Shown: positions 1 through 10,060, counted from the stretch's first letter. The stretch is DNA of 64,000 bases from Xanthostigma xanthostigma (GCA_963575645.1 OY754469.1:41684753-41748752), one strand, 5' to 3'. A program made the numbers and translations. The notes: generated by a model from the letters alone, not told the origin.

Positions 1-102
1 GATGCATCACTGTTTTATAGTACGTTCAGTTTTATGAGGTCGAAAACCTAGCGCTTAAGTAGTTCACTCGTGAAACAGCCTTTCTTAAGAATTTAATAAA
101 AT

Positions 103-543
103 TGCAAATCTTTGATTAACGTCTGAGAACTCTTCAATATACAAAATTATCGTCCAATTTTTCAGACAAATATATTAACAAAAAATATAAAAAATAATAC
201 ATTTACTATACTACTAGCCAAACGTTCCGGTCCGGATTTGGACCTTCATCAGAACTGATCTAAAAAATATAAAAATTAATTAATAATTAGGTAATGTCTA
301 ATTGGTTTTTGAAAAAAAAAATGCGCTTTAGGTTTTTTAAGTTTTTAATCATTGACTACTTATTAAAAATTGTTTGTTATTATTTTTTCAATATTTGATA
401 ATTGAAAACTTACGGCGATTTTTTTTTTCATAAACCAATTAGAAACTAATTATTAATTAATTTTTATATTTTTTAGATCAGTTCTGAAGAAGTCCAAATC
501 CAGACCGAAACGTTTGGCTAATATAGTAAATGTATTAGTACAT
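103..543 (-). mobile_element. Penelope-like 3'-end foldback (copy F1a)
   Basis: An inverted repeat with arms at about 198-330 and 415-543 is preceded by a one-sided extension at 103-197 that begins CAAATCTTTGATTAACGTCT. The same sequence recurs near 4.2, 11.2, 38.0, 41.1, 42.6, 44.0 and 60.5 kb; at 11.2 kb it lies downstream of a Penelope GIY-YIG coding tail, so I read the family as Penelope 3' UTR. Both arms carry a hammerhead-like core: 222-252 on the minus strand reads CTGATGA, a GGTCC/GGACC stem, then GGAACG; 484-512 on the plus strand reads CTGAAGA, stem, GAAACG. No coding sequence remains. The family link is inference from the 11.2 kb copy. Confidence 0.6.
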
Positions 544-858
544 AGTACAATAGTACAAAGGCTATATTATAATTCATTGCATTAAAATAAAAGCTCTTTT
601 CGTGGAGTCGACTAAAAATTTGTATATAATTAATCTTTATTAATTTTACAAAGAGAGAGTTCGAATTTTGTGGGTTTGTGCATATGCGAAGGGTAATCCC
701 CGAAACTACTCATCCGATTAAAAAAACAATTATATAAATATTTAGAATGAACTTTCACGATGAACAAAGGCGATATATTATCACGTTAAAATAAAAGCAT
801 TTTTCGAGGACGCTAATTTTGCAACGTACGTCGATGAAAAAACTGTGACAATCTACAA
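544..858. other. AT-rich spacer with a short imperfect direct repeat
   Basis: No gene is visible. The stretch TTAAAATAAAAGC followed by a TTTTCG run occurs near 581-603 and again near 784-806. The second copy is preceded by TATCACG and resembles the right end of the repeat at 15929-16165. The rest is undistinguished. Confidence 0.4.
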
Positions 859-1154
859 TGTCAACGACGTCAATGTGAATGGTTTAAGTCACTGTTAAGC
901 TTAGTACTATTACACTTACAATGAGTCATTCAACATTAAGTGACTCAGCAAAGATAACTCCGTACGTGCAAAATTCACTAGTGCCTCTGTGGCCTGTGCT
1001 GTGTGCGCTCTGTAAATGCAACAGTACAGAACAGCTCAGCACAGAGCAATGGCGCTCGGAATGAGTCATTCACAAAAAAAAGAGTGACTCGTTCCGCTCC
1101 GAGAAAGGAGTCGGTCATAATGAACGACTCGCTCAGGAGTGTCGCTCCTCACTA
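859..1154 (-). mobile_element. hAT-like element, 5'-truncated copy
   Basis: This stretch is closely similar to 60717-60969, the right half of the hAT-like element at 60175-60969. Shared features are the start TGTCAACGACGTCAATGTGA, the motif GATAACTCCGTACGTGCAAA, and a terminal stretch rich in GACTC, GCTCC and GGAGC words near a TAGTGA-type end at 1151-1154. The left half is absent, and I see no clear 8-bp target duplication, so it is a decayed partial copy. Confidence 0.6.
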
Positions 1155-1840
1155 GTGTCTATATTTCTAATATTCGAGTACTGCGTAATAACTCTTAACA
1201 ATGCATAGTGCGGAATTAAAACACGTACAACGGTCAAGTGTCCCCGTTCTTGATATGAATAGTCGCTAATATCCTTTGCGTCTCGTTGTAGGACTACAGC
1301 TGTAAAGATCCACAATTCTAGTCACACATCGGGAACAGAAATGCTATGTGCTATTTATACAAATGTTCATAATTATACCATATTGTACCGAATACTACAT
1401 CATCTGAGATAGATATCACAATTGATATACCTAAATATCGAATTTTGTTCCATGTAATAATTTTTATCCGACTGTGAAAAAAAAGAAGAATAATAATTAG
1501 TTTAACAGCCTATATGTATGTTTGTAAATATGTGTGTTCCCTCGAAAATGTAATTAAGTATGTTTTGACAGTTCTGTATAATTTTATGCTTTTAAAGTGA
1601 TTGAGTAAATGTATTCTATGGAAATATAAGGAAAACTATTTCAAATTTGATTTTTCACGTTTTGGGGAACAGTAGGTCATTTAATTAAATATATCGATAA
1701 ATAATTTATGAAAGTCATGAAAGATTTAAAAAAGTCGTATAAAAAAACTAAACTAAACGAGGAATGATTAATTAACCACAGAAATAATAATATATAAATG
1801 GACCTAGCATTATCTATATTGTAACAATTATTATTATTTT
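1155..1840. other. AT-rich, no feature recognised
   Basis: Only a 60-codon open frame on the minus strand occurs here, overlapping the hAT end, with no recognisable content. I see no repeat that recurs elsewhere in the window. Confidence 0.5.
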
Positions 1841-1932
1841 ATTCAACATTTTTATTTACTTAAGTTTGTAACATGAATATTATTTAATTCAACATATTTA
1901 TTAACGTAATTTTGTAACAAGAATATTATTTA

Positions 1933-2245
1933 GAATAGAATAGAATAGAAATATATCTTTATTTAAAATTTAAATGGAATGTTATAGCGTCAAGTAGGTA
2001 CATTAAAATTACACAAAGAAAATTTGAATAAAAAGATTTATGTTAATATTTAAAATCGTTGACTGAGTATAAACAACATGATTGCAATCTTTTCTTTAAT
2101 TCAGACTTAAATTTAGAATATGGCATTGTAGTTAAATGTGCCGGTAGTGTGTTGTGTATTCGTAGCGCCGCACACTCAGGACTATTGAAAAGTAGTGATA
2201 AGTTTTAGGTAAAATGATTTTCTTATTGTGACATGTTTGATAATT
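1933..2245 (-). mobile_element. 5'-truncated LINE, 3' end with (ATTCT)n tail
   Basis: Read on the minus strand, a coding tail is followed by a short 3' UTR that ends with AATAAAG and a TATTCTATTCTATTCT repeat at about 1930-1951. A coding tail plus a short 3' UTR plus a simple-repeat tail is the usual form of a CR1/Jockey-type LINE relic. The 5' end is lost about 45 bases upstream of the readable coding tail. Confidence 0.7.
2043..2204 (-). pseudogene. LINE reverse transcriptase C-terminal fragment
   Basis: The minus strand encodes about 53 residues ending at a TAA (2043-2045). It contains the segment PECAALRIHNTLPAHL, then PYSKFKSELKKRL, then CLYSVNDFKY. In CR1/Jockey-type LINEs the RT C-terminus typically has a 'LP..I....F..LK..L' segment followed by a 'cysteine/phenylalanine-YS..EF' ending, and this fits. 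Stops interrupt the frame further upstream. It is non-functional and far too short for RT activity. Confidence 0.65.
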
Positions 2246-2493
2246 ATGTTTAATTCAACACATTTATTTATTTAAGTTTTTTAACATGAACACTACTTCC
2301 TAGTTCATACGCTCCGCTGCCATCTAGCCTCTGTTTCTCCACATGACCACCAGGGTACACCAGTGGCAGCGTGGCTTTTTAAGACGTGGTGTTACAATAT
2401 TAGTTAATACAATGTAGTGATAACAACCAATATAAGAGAGAAGCGCTCATCTCTTTCTAAATACCTATAACATATTATGTTTGGCAACATTGA

Positions 2494-2915
2494 CAGGACC
2501 GGATTAACCCTAAATGCCGCCCTGGAGCACCGTGAAAAATGCCGACCCATTATCTAAATCCTACATAAAATGGGGTAAATGTTCGGTATACAATTTTCAG
2601 ATAAATAAAATGATTCGTTTATAGTCAAAACTCTGTTTATATTACAAACTGGATAATTACACAAGAAAACATTCTTTTCCGTATTAAAAATCATAAATTG
2701 ACAAAAAAAAACGAATGCTCATAAATTGCGAGATATTTTCAGAGGCAAACGCGTGTAAAAAATGTATTTATGTATGTTTTCAACACGGTCACACTTTTCG
2801 AAGAATTTTCTGTACCGCAAAAAAATGTTTTTTCCCACGTTCCAAATTTTGCCGCTCCTGAAAATTTGCCGTCCTGGGCACTAGCCCCTACTGCCCGAGT
2901 ATAAATCCAGCACTG
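2494..2915. mobile_element. hAT-type MITE with near-perfect 8-bp target duplication
   Basis: The left end starts CAGGACCGGATTAACC; the right end, read in reverse, starts CAGTGCTGGATTTATAC. These are imperfect hAT-style CAG..GGATT inverted ends. The flanks are AACATTGA (2486-2493) and AGCATTGA (2916-2923), matching at 7 of 8 positions, as expected for a hAT insertion. Subterminal GCCGCCCTGG and CCGTCCTGGGC boxes lie near each end. The element is 422 bp and has no coding sequence. Confidence 0.72.
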
Positions 2916-2923
2916 AGCATTGA

Positions 2924-3321
2924 TATAGATTTCTTTTCACCGAGTTTGTTTAGAGTGTGGGCAGCAAAAAATGTGAGCAAAGCTATATCCCTTTCATTTG
3001 TTTATCTGAGGTTTAAACCAAATACGAATAATTTATAACACATAATGTAGGGTTGAATTGTATATGTGCATATGAAGGCTGACGTCTTGTTGTCAGTTTT
3101 CAACCCTCTTCGATCGTCGTTCCGTTCTCTACAGTTGCCTGTTTTAATTGCATCTCTCACAAATAAACTAGCGTACAGACGAACACATACAACTGGTGAT
3201 ATTAAAAACTTCGGACACACCACTATTCTGGTAGGCGCCATTGTTATTATTTTACAACTATTCCATATTCCACTTTTATGTATTCATATATTTTTCAATC
3301 TTTTTAATGTTGTCTTTATTA
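2924..3321. other. Spacer before the palindromic foldback
   Basis: Overlapping short open frames occur on both strands (3002-3241 minus, 3066-3497 plus), but neither shows a recognisable domain and the plus one runs into the inverted repeat. Nothing here recurs elsewhere in the window. Confidence 0.4.
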
Positions 3322-4187
3322 TATATGTTATTCGCAATAGCCGAAATCGGCCACTGCCCGAATTTTTTGCCCACAACGCGTTGCGGGTAAGGAAATATAC
3401 TCACAAAGCGTTTTCTGTTAGTTTTTGCGGGGCATGGGTAAAATTAAACGCCCACAACGCGTTGTGGGTAAATGCCCGTACCCACTACACGAATTAAAAG
3501 TTTTTGAAGCGTCGCATCGGTTTGTGGGCATTCCAATCTACCCACGTCGCGTTGTGGGCGTCTCTTCTTACACACGATGCGTTGAACCTGCTATGGTTTC
3601 CTCGGGATCAAAACAAGGATTTCTTCACTGCCAGTGTTTTAAAGCATGCGGAACAAAGGCATGTTCTTGTGTCAGGAAAAATGTTAAGTGCTACTCAAAA
3701 TGTCACAAAAGCAATCCGTGCAAGAATAAGTAGAGCGTAGAAGAAAAACTGTTGTGATTTTTTTAATACATACCTACTTTCATATTTAAAAAATAAACTC
3801 AGTGTTTATTAGGTATTTAGATACTATACATGATTTTTGGAGTTAAAACTTTATTTTTATTATAATATATGATATTAATGGTATTATTAAAAGCTATTAG
3901 AAAAATTGTTATTATTATTATTAAAACACATCGTGTGTAAAGAGACGCACACAACGCGACGTGGGTAAATTGGAATGCCCACAAACCGATGCGACGCTTC
4001 AAAAACTTTTAATTCGTGTAGTGGGTACGAGCATTTACCCACAACGCGTTGTGAGCGTTTACTTTTACCCATGCCCCGCAAAAATTAACAGAAAACGCTT
4101 TGTGAGTATATTTCCTTACCCGCAACGCGTTGTGGGCAAAAATTTCGGGCAGTGGCCGATTTCGGCTATTGCGAATAACATATATAA
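3322..4187. mobile_element. Foldback element with long inverted arms and 18-bp palindromes
   Basis: Arms of about 262 bp (3322-3583 and 3925-4187) are inverted copies. Each arm holds three copies of an ACGCG-centred palindrome. The best is CCCACAACGCGTTGTGGG (3451-3468), a perfect 18-bp palindrome; others are at 3370-3387 and 3541-3558, with partners near 3949, 4038 and 4120. The centre (3587-3733) encodes a cysteine-rich peptide tail, then a short AT-rich segment. Long arms with repeated internal sites suggest transposase binding sites in a non-autonomous DNA transposon. No target duplication is clear; the right end abuts the Penelope foldback at 4186. Confidence 0.7.
3587..3733 (+). pseudogene. 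Cysteine-rich transposon protein tail
   Basis: The last ~48 codons of an open frame end at a TAG (3731-3733). They contain the pattern HC-x-C-x3-C-x-TK-x-CSC-x6-C-x3-CH-x4-C-x-NK (FLHCQCFKACGTKACSCV, then the remaining cysteines). From memory this resembles the CxC zinc-binding tail at the C-terminus of KRAB-A-domain-containing-2-like, integrase-type transposon proteins. The frame upstream (3425-3586) is only the inverted arm read through. It is probably the 3' stump of a parent transposase retained by internal deletion; family naming is tentative. Confidence 0.5.
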
Positions 4188-4525
4188 ATAAAATTGTCGA
4201 CCAATTTTTCTCAGACCAATATATTGACAAAAAATTTAAAAAAATAACAAATCAATATAACACAAGAAGACGTTTCGATCCGGATTTGGATCGTCTTCAG
4301 AAATATCTAAAAAATATAAGAATTAATTAGTACTAAGCTATTTATTATCTAATATTGTACGAAAGATTGAAAGATTGATGATTCAAAAAATAATGAAAAA
4401 TTAATTGTGTTATATTGATTTGTTGTTTTTTCATTTTTTGTCAATATATTGGTCTGAGAAAAATTGGTCGACAATTTTATTTATTTGAAGAGTTCTATAC
4501 AGACGTTAATCAAAGATTTGAATTT
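4186..4525. mobile_element. Penelope-like 3'-end foldback (copy F1b)
   Basis: The left side begins ATAAATAAAATTGTCGACC and the right side ends with its inverse followed by GAAGAGTTCTATACAGACG and TTAATCAAAGATTTG. Inner arms (about 4215-4265 and 4405-4450) are inverted copies. The minus-strand hammerhead-like core at 4271-4300 reads CTGAAGA, a GATCC/GGATC stem, then GAAACG. There is no coding sequence. The left boundary touches the foldback element at 4187, so one may have inserted at the end of the other. Confidence 0.6.
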
Positions 4526-5200
4526 TATTATATATAATCCAAATATTTAATAATTTACTATATGAATCATTTTCTATCTACTCAATGTGCGGAGAGTGAA
4601 GGCAACAAAGCGTATCGAAAATATATCTGCGTCTCTTTCTTCGATGTAATTCCCTGATTTCTCCGATGATAGGATTGGTTGATGTACTTGCATTCAATCT
4701 GAATAAAGTATCTCTGTTTCAAAAACATTGTCTTTTTCTGTGACGTTAACATGAGAGTACCCAGCTTTTGGCCCAGGAGGAGACAAATTAGAAATGTCTT
4801 AAGCCGGGTCCCCGGTGCTTGTTTTGCCCTTCTGGATACGCCAGTGCTTACGGTTAAAAAAAAAACAGAAGTATATGATTGAACCCTAATAGTTCGATTG
4901 CGATTTTATTCCTATGCTCAGTATAGAATAAAAGTATATTATGATATTCATATACACGGCGTTATATGGGACAAAGGCAAAATCAATGTATAAGAATACG
5001 CTAGAGATTCGTTGGCATTTAGCACAGAAAAGAATCTCTAACGAGATTCTTCGATAGATAATCAAACCAACGAATTTAGAATTGTTTCTCGCGGGGGCAA
5101 ACTTTCTCGCGAGAGACTCTTGGTACAATGGCGCTTTTTGCGACGTGAAAAGAGGAAAAATGCAGGATGGAGTTCTTTAAAAAGCGCACGTCAAATGTAT
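4526..5200. other. Spacer; possible retroelement 3' end with A-tract
   Basis: AATAAAGTATCTCTG occurs at about 4702, and a GC-richer stretch (4790-4852, AAGCCGGGTCCCCGG onwards) runs into a run of ten A at 4857-4866. This has the look of a retroelement end with an A-tail, but no coding match or second copy supports it. A short minus frame (4886-5128) has no recognisable content. The inverted words GAGATTCGTTGG and AGAATCTCTAACGAGATTC lie at 5006-5050. Confidence 0.3.
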
Positions 5201-5208
5201 CGGTGCAA

Positions 5209-6039
5209 CAGGGCTGCAAGATTTCTCTCCTCAGAAATCCGTCGGTAAGGCGAAAAGTGGTGGGGGAAGTGGTCTGAAAAATCCGTTTCCATCCGTTCGC
5301 CCGGTTCACCCATTAATGCAATGAGTGTGAGATAGATAGAGAGTAAAGTGAAGTATGCGGTACCATAAACGACACATCGACGTGTTTCCACCTTCATTAT
5401 GGCTTTATTATTAACATTATTAAATGAATTTCGTATAAGACGTTGAATTTACTTTTACTTACAAACAGACTTTAAATTGAATAGAAATGATTCATTTTTT
5501 CACATCCAATGAATCGATTATTTCGTAGATTTTTCACATTTTTATGAAATAAAAATATTATATTGACTGTTAGAATGTTGCGATAGCAACAAACGCGGCA
5601 GTACAATCAGTTAAATCCTCAATGTGTTCCGTAAATCCGTGTTAACTCGAAACACTTGACTCCAGTTGTGTGAAAAAAACGCATCAGACAAAGATAGCGA
5701 GTCGATATTCATCGATATAGGTGTGTGTTTCGCGAACACATTGTTTCATACACTCTCTTATCTTTTTCTACCCAAATAGAGAGAGGAGTAGGACAGAGGT
5801 AGTGAAAGAAACGTGCTCAGATATGCTCGAATGTGCTAAAAATACCCGAATGTCCCCAAATTATCGATTATCGAGTGAAGTTTGAATTTATATGTAGTAA
5901 AAAAGGTAAAAAATTCGGAAAAGTTAGAAAATCCGTTAAATCCGTTCAGATCATGAAATCCGTTCCATTATCCGTTCAAATTTATTTCTACTCGAAAAAT
6001 CCGTTTGGAACGGAAAAATCCGTTCATCTGGCAGCCCTG
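5209..6039. mobile_element. hAT-type non-autonomous element, perfect 8-bp duplication
   Basis: The left end is CAGGGCTGCAAGAT and the right end, in reverse, CAGGGCTGCCAGAT, one mismatch in 14. The flanks are identical 8-mers, CGGTGCAA at 5201-5208 and at 6040-6047. CAGGG ends plus an 8-bp duplication identify the hAT superfamily. The 831-bp body has no transposase. The right subterminal region (5927-6028) has a dense cluster of ATCCGTT words, and two more occur near the left end (5277-5300), probably subterminal binding sites. Confidence 0.88.
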
Positions 6040-6047
6040 CGGTGCAA

Positions 6048-6713
6048 TCGTGCATCTTCGGGACTCCTCGTGGTTTGTTATTGAGATTCGTGTGCTTTAG
6101 TTACGCGTGCACTACTACACCATACACTCTCACTTACGCACATCCGACACGTGTTCTTAATTAAACATTAATACATCCATGTCCAAGCCTTAAATGATTT
6201 ATCGCGCGGTACCTATAATTCACCCCCGTATTACCTCCAACCCTTGTAACACACATCACATACCTACATGAATATGCATTAAAATGTCGACGTACCGAGC
6301 TGAATATCTCCTAGAGTGTGTAAGAGACGTTAGGACTACATACCCTCTTCTCTCTTTATTAGCCACAATGTCCAGTTGTCGGCGGCTTACCCCGTTTCTG
6401 GTATTCCCCGAAGTTTACTGTGCGAAGGTCTTTAGTCACACGCTTGATGAACTAGGCTGATACCCTCCGTGAAAAATATTATTAGATTTTTGTGGTAATT
6501 AATTTAAGATTAATGTGACGTTTTCGGTATTTATTCGTTTGTTCACATTAGTATAGTGTAAAAGCTCCCTTGGGTTGAATCTGTATTTAAAACAAATTGC
6601 TGTAAATTGATTATGAAAAAGTTTATCAGATCAGGATGGACACTGCACAGGACAAGTCTCATAAATGGATAGAAATTAAAATCATTAAACGATAAGTTAT
6701 TTATAATTGTATG
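6048..6713. other. No feature recognised
   Basis: A moderately GC-richer stretch (6050-6480) gives way to AT-rich sequence. No open frame of note and no repeat shared with the rest of the window was seen. It may be unique sequence. Confidence 0.4.
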
Positions 6714-6715
6714 TA

Positions 6716-7527
6716 CAGTGTAAACTCTTTATAACGAAACTCAAGGGACCGAGCATTTTTTATCGTTATAGAGAGTTACCGTTATATGGAGTGAAGAAAG
6801 AAAAACAACCAAATTAACAATAATCTTCAATGTACTGTATAATCTCTTTATAACGAATTTTAAGGGACCGAACATTTTTTTCGTTATAAAGAATTTTCGT
6901 TATATGGAGGGAAGAAAGAAAAATAACCAATTTTCACAAAATTAATTTATTATTTATTATCGAGTTATGAAGAAAATATATTATCTATGAACTAAAATAC
7001 AAAATAACAATTTTTTTTGAGAATTGTGTTCAAAAACAAATCTCAATTTAGAAATATTTTTTGTTATTGTATATTATCTTTAATTTTTCGATAGCCGAAG
7101 ACCAAATTACAGTTAATACGAGTAAAACCAAACGAAAAGAAAACATTTGTAGAATTTTGAATCAAAAAGCTATACTAGTAAAATTTCAACGATAATATAG
7201 CTCGGTCCAGCACGGCTAGACATAAATTGCAGTCTATACCGGCTGACAGTCGTTGCTGGCTTCTGATTGCAGATGCTGGTCTAATGTGCGCTACTCCGTT
7301 AAATAACATGGATATCTTTACGAACACGCGTTTTGTTCTGTGTTGGTCGTGGAGGTTTATGCTGACGCCTAAATATGAACATATTTCTTCGTAATAGAGA
7401 ATGGCTGTTGCGTTATAAAGAGGGTATTAATGTATAGGTTTTAAGGTAAACCAACCAAATCGTAAAAATTTCGACGTTATAGGGAGTTTTTCGTTATAAC
7501 GAAGGACGTTATAAAGAGTTTACACTG
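6716..7527. mobile_element. pogo/Tigger-like element flanked by TA
   Basis: The ends are CAGTGTAAACTCTTTATAAC and its inverse, ...GTTATAAAGAGTTTACACTG, a 20-bp match that continues to CGA. Each side is flanked by TA (6714-6715 and 7528-7529), the Tc1/mariner/pogo target. The left ~95 bp (6716-6810) is repeated in tandem at 6832-6925: CTCTTTATAACGA, AAGGGACCGA.CATTTTT and CGTTATA..G words recur in order. There is no transposase coding in the 812 bp, so it is non-autonomous. Confidence 0.82.
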
Positions 7528-7559
7528 TATTTATGGATATTTTTATTTTTAAGAAATTA

Positions 7560-8170
7560 TAATTAATTAGTAAATTTTAATATAATAATAATAATAATAT
7601 TTATTTGTGATGCCAATAGAGGTAGAGAATAATAATATTTCTCTTTATTTGTTACATCTAGAGATAACAATAGTGTCAAAGTCAAATATAATTAAGTGGG
7701 ATTTCCAAAGAATTCATCGAGACAGTAAAACGCCTGTTCAATTAAATAGAGCTTTAGAGCACTTTTAAATTTATTGTAACTTTCAATCTGTCGTATATCA
7801 GAAGGTAAGTTATTGCATATCCTTTGACACACATGTCTAGGCCCCTTACTGCCTAATGTAGTACTGAAAGACTGAATGTATATATTTTCAGTTTGCCTGG
7901 TATTATATGAATGTACAGTAGAGGTCAGTGTAAATAAAGAGATATTCTTTTTGACAAATAATGCGCACTGTAAAATAAAAAGCGATGCTAGAGTCAAAAT
8001 TCTATAGAACTTGAAAAGCCCTCTACAATGCTCCAATCGCCCAACCCCACTCAGAATCCGTACAACCCTTTTTTGCAACCTAAAAACTCGTATTGCTGAC
8101 GTCGAGTTTCCCAAAATATGATGCCGTAATTAAGCCTGGATTGGAAATTTCAAATCGTCTTTTGTAGAAG
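7560..8170 (-). mobile_element. 5'-truncated LINE with (TAA)n-type tail
   Basis: On the minus strand an RT tail (7692-8137) is followed by a ~100-bp 3' UTR and a TATTATTATTATTA tail at 7581-7600. Upstream sequence loses coding sense near 8150-8170. The layout, RT C-terminus plus short UTR plus trinucleotide tail, fits a CR1/L2/Jockey-type LINE truncated during insertion. Confidence 0.75.
7692..8137 (-). pseudogene. LINE reverse transcriptase C-terminal region, frameshifted
   Basis: The frame 8114-7692 encodes 140 residues with the RT 'thumb'-end signature: a FRLQKRVVRILSG segment, then LTLASLFILQCALFVKKN, HSYNTRQTENI, and ICNNLPSDIR...FKSALKLYLIEQAFY. Just upstream, codons for NYGIIFW occur in another frame (8131-8111). 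Continuous reading would need one more G in the GGG run near 8111-8114, so a single-base loss separates the two. Everything N-terminal, including the YADD catalytic region and the endonuclease, is missing. It is non-functional. Confidence 0.8.
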
Positions 8171-8489
8171 GTCCATCAAGGACTGAATCATTCATAACTT
8201 AGAAAGTCATCCAGTTTATAGAAAGCGTTTGTTAGTATAGAAATTCTTTGTATTTTTTAAACTTCGACAGTTTATCGGTTTTTTAATATTTTGGAGAAGT
8301 TTATTGAAAACCGTATAATACCTAGACTATTTTTGGATTTTATGGAAACAACGATTAAAAGGAACTCTAAATTCAGATTTTGATCTAGTATGAGTTAAAC
8401 TCGTAATAATAACAGTAGATATAATAGCTATTGTTTACTATAATTGTTAAGAAACATCGCAATATTTGAAAAAAAATATTTTTTTTTAA

Positions 8490-8812
8490 TACGAACCCTG
8501 AATCTTTCCACTTTCGCGGCGGACTGAGCTTCTTTACTCACAAGGGCGTAGATATTTTTTTTTGGAATGGGGGAAGCAAAAAATATCAATATTTTTTCTA
8601 AATTTTATTAATATCAAACAAGAATACTCTCGAAGGAAGGTGTCAAGCAAAATATTAATTCCGAAACTAATTATGTTACAAAAAATAAGCTGATCCAATC
8701 TTGTCTAAATTTTGTTTTTAGTTAGGTATTCGTAATATTATTTTTTATAATTATGGTCCGGGGGGGGGGTTACCCCTTTAAGCCCATATATCTACGCCCT
8801 TACAGTGACATA
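8490..8812 (-). repeat. tRNA-like repeat (family 2) split by a MITE
   Basis: 8490-8541 plus 8802-8812 together match the tRNA-like sequence at 16932-17005: ACGAACCCTGAATCTTTCC, CGCGGCGGACTGAG, and ACAGTGAC. On the minus strand it contains a box-B-like GGGTTCGTA. The insertion at 8542-8801 interrupts it in what would be the D-arm side. It is probably a SINE head remnant rather than a gene. Confidence 0.5.
8542..8801. mobile_element. 260-bp MITE with AAGGGCGTAGATAT ends
   Basis: The termini are AAGGGCGTAGATAT (8542-8555) and its exact inverse ATATCTACGCCCTT (8788-8801). The interior is AT-rich with a run of ten G near 8760. It sits inside the tRNA-like repeat at 8490-8812, so it is the younger insertion. 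A target duplication longer than 2 bp is not evident, and the superfamily is left open. Confidence 0.6.
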
Positions 8813-9504
8813 AATAGGTATGTTCCTGTTGAGTAAAAAACTCACTTTTATGCTAATATTTTGACACAAACCAAAAAAAATGAAATTAAAAAAAGAAAAA
8901 ACTTGAAAGCGTAAAAATGACTAGGTAACTTAAAAGAAACAAAATAAAAATTAATAATTTAAAATAACGAGAAACCCAACTGCACAAAAATTAAACAATA
9001 CTATAACTAAAAAGAAGAAAACATTCAGAAATTGCTTCCCACTTTCTGGCTGATAAGATTTTCCGACTTGTCTTTTTTTAGTCATTAGATTCATTTTTGT
9101 GCCGTCAGGTTTCTTGTTTGAAATAATTGATTTTTTCAGTAATGTTCCGAAGGTACGAGTACATAGCACTACCAATTGTGCTACAGTAGGTACTTACTAA
9201 TGAGCCGGTGCAGATGTACGAAAGAGTATTAGTTCACAACGAATAATTGATAAATGCTTGTTATGCCTTTTGAATTTAGGGGAGATTGCATAATGCATTC
9301 GGTAATTCACAAAGCATAAAATACCTGGTGCACAGTGGGAACTTGGAAGCTGCATTTTGATAAATTACGATAGGATAACCTTTTGTTAGATAGATTACGC
9401 TTTGTTAGACTAAAATTAGTTCCATAAATTACAACAAAAAAAAAGTACTGTGTTAAATGTAACTGGTTATTTTTAACTTATTAGTGAAAATTTACAATCT
9501 CGTT
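8813..9504. other. AT-rich, no feature recognised
   Basis: A 74-codon minus frame (8951-9175) has a lysine-rich start and a hydrophobic C-terminal half, but no recognisable family, and overlaps A-runs; I treat it as chance. No shared repeat was seen. Confidence 0.4.
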
Positions 9505-9507
9505 TTA

Positions 9508-9575
9508 AGGCCACTGCACCCGAGAGTGGTTTTGACGCTAGATTCCTTGCTAGAAACAGACAAATCATCCCTCTT
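9508..9575 (+). mobile_element. PIF/Harbinger-like end fragment
   Basis: AGGCCACTGCACCCGAGAGT, then a GCTAGATTCCTTGCTAGA stretch, matches the terminal repeat of the element at 31521-31965. It is preceded by TAA, in keeping with the 3-bp TWA target of this superfamily. Only about 65 bp remain before the SINE at 9587. Confidence 0.5.
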
Positions 9576-9586
9576 TATAAGAATAG

Positions 9587-9909
9587 ATCGGAGTGATGAA
9601 AGCACTAGACTCGCATTCGGGAGGTACCGGGTTCGAATCCCGGCGGGCACAGATGTGGCTGGGACATTTTCCTGCTGCCTCTCGCCGAGAAACGGTAATT
9701 CCTGTATCGGCCGTCTTGTTGAGGTTTTCCATGATTTCCTTCAATAATTCCAGATAAATATTGAGATGATTCCTTAGTCAAGACCATTACTTGTCAAATT
9801 CCTATATGCTCAAAATGTGCCCACCTTATCCTAATGTCCTAAAATTTCTTCATTCATAACTGGAAGTGTGATAGATGGAAAATAGTAATGGTGCGAATGG
9901 CGTCTGTTA
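9587..9909 (+). mobile_element. tRNA-derived SINE with 11-bp target duplication
   Basis: The head contains GCACTAGACTCGCATTCGGG and the box-B GGGTTCGAATCCC, a tRNA-Ala(CGC)-like anticodon and T arm; box A is degraded. The body follows the same order as the copies at 13126-13601, 62474-62707 and 63655-64000. TATAAGAATAG flanks it at 9576-9586 and 9910-9920. This copy ends at GGCGTCTGTTA and lacks the trinucleotide tail of the 13-kb copy. Pol III promoter boxes imply RNA polymerase III transcription and LINE-dependent mobilisation. Confidence 0.82.
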
Positions 9910-9987
9910 TATAAGAATAGGCATCCATTTTTGTATATAGACATGCCTTGACTTCTTCTTTCAATACCGCTACATAATTTCGTCTAA

Positions 9988-10060
9988 AGGTCGCTGCATA
10001 CAAGGCTGGTTTTGCTGCTAGATTTCTCGATTGATTTAGCTGCTACGTTTCAAGCATTTC
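9988..10060 (+). mobile_element. PIF/Harbinger-like end fragment
   Basis: AGGTCGCTGCATACAAGGCT, then GCTGCTAGATTTCT, is a diverged copy of the same terminal repeat as at 31521 and 15824, again preceded by TAA. The far end is not recognisable. Confidence 0.4.

Larger units (their letters stand above)
1841..2293. repeat. ~46-bp tandem repeat split by a LINE insertion
   Basis: Units starting ATTCAACA, followed by TTTATT, TAA..TTTGTAACA and GAATATTATTTA, begin at 1841 and 1887. A third unit begins at 2253. Between the second and third units lies the LINE tail at 1933-2245, so the tandem array is older than the LINE. A target duplication is suggested by a similar ..ATTATTTA / ATTATGTTTA stretch on each side but is imperfect. 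Confidence 0.5.

Noticed and set aside
3066..3497. 143-codon plus-strand frame
   Set aside because: It has no family and its C-terminal third is the inverted repeat arm; the low-complexity rest looks like chance.
4690..4870. LTR end or LINE tail
   Set aside because: AATAAA and an A-tract are present, but nothing coding precedes them and there is no second copy in the window.
9605..9787. Minus frame with 'PPGFEPGTSRM'-type residues
   Set aside because: This residue string is the usual translation of a tRNA-like box B in SINEs; the same appears at 13387-13605 and 62607-62840.
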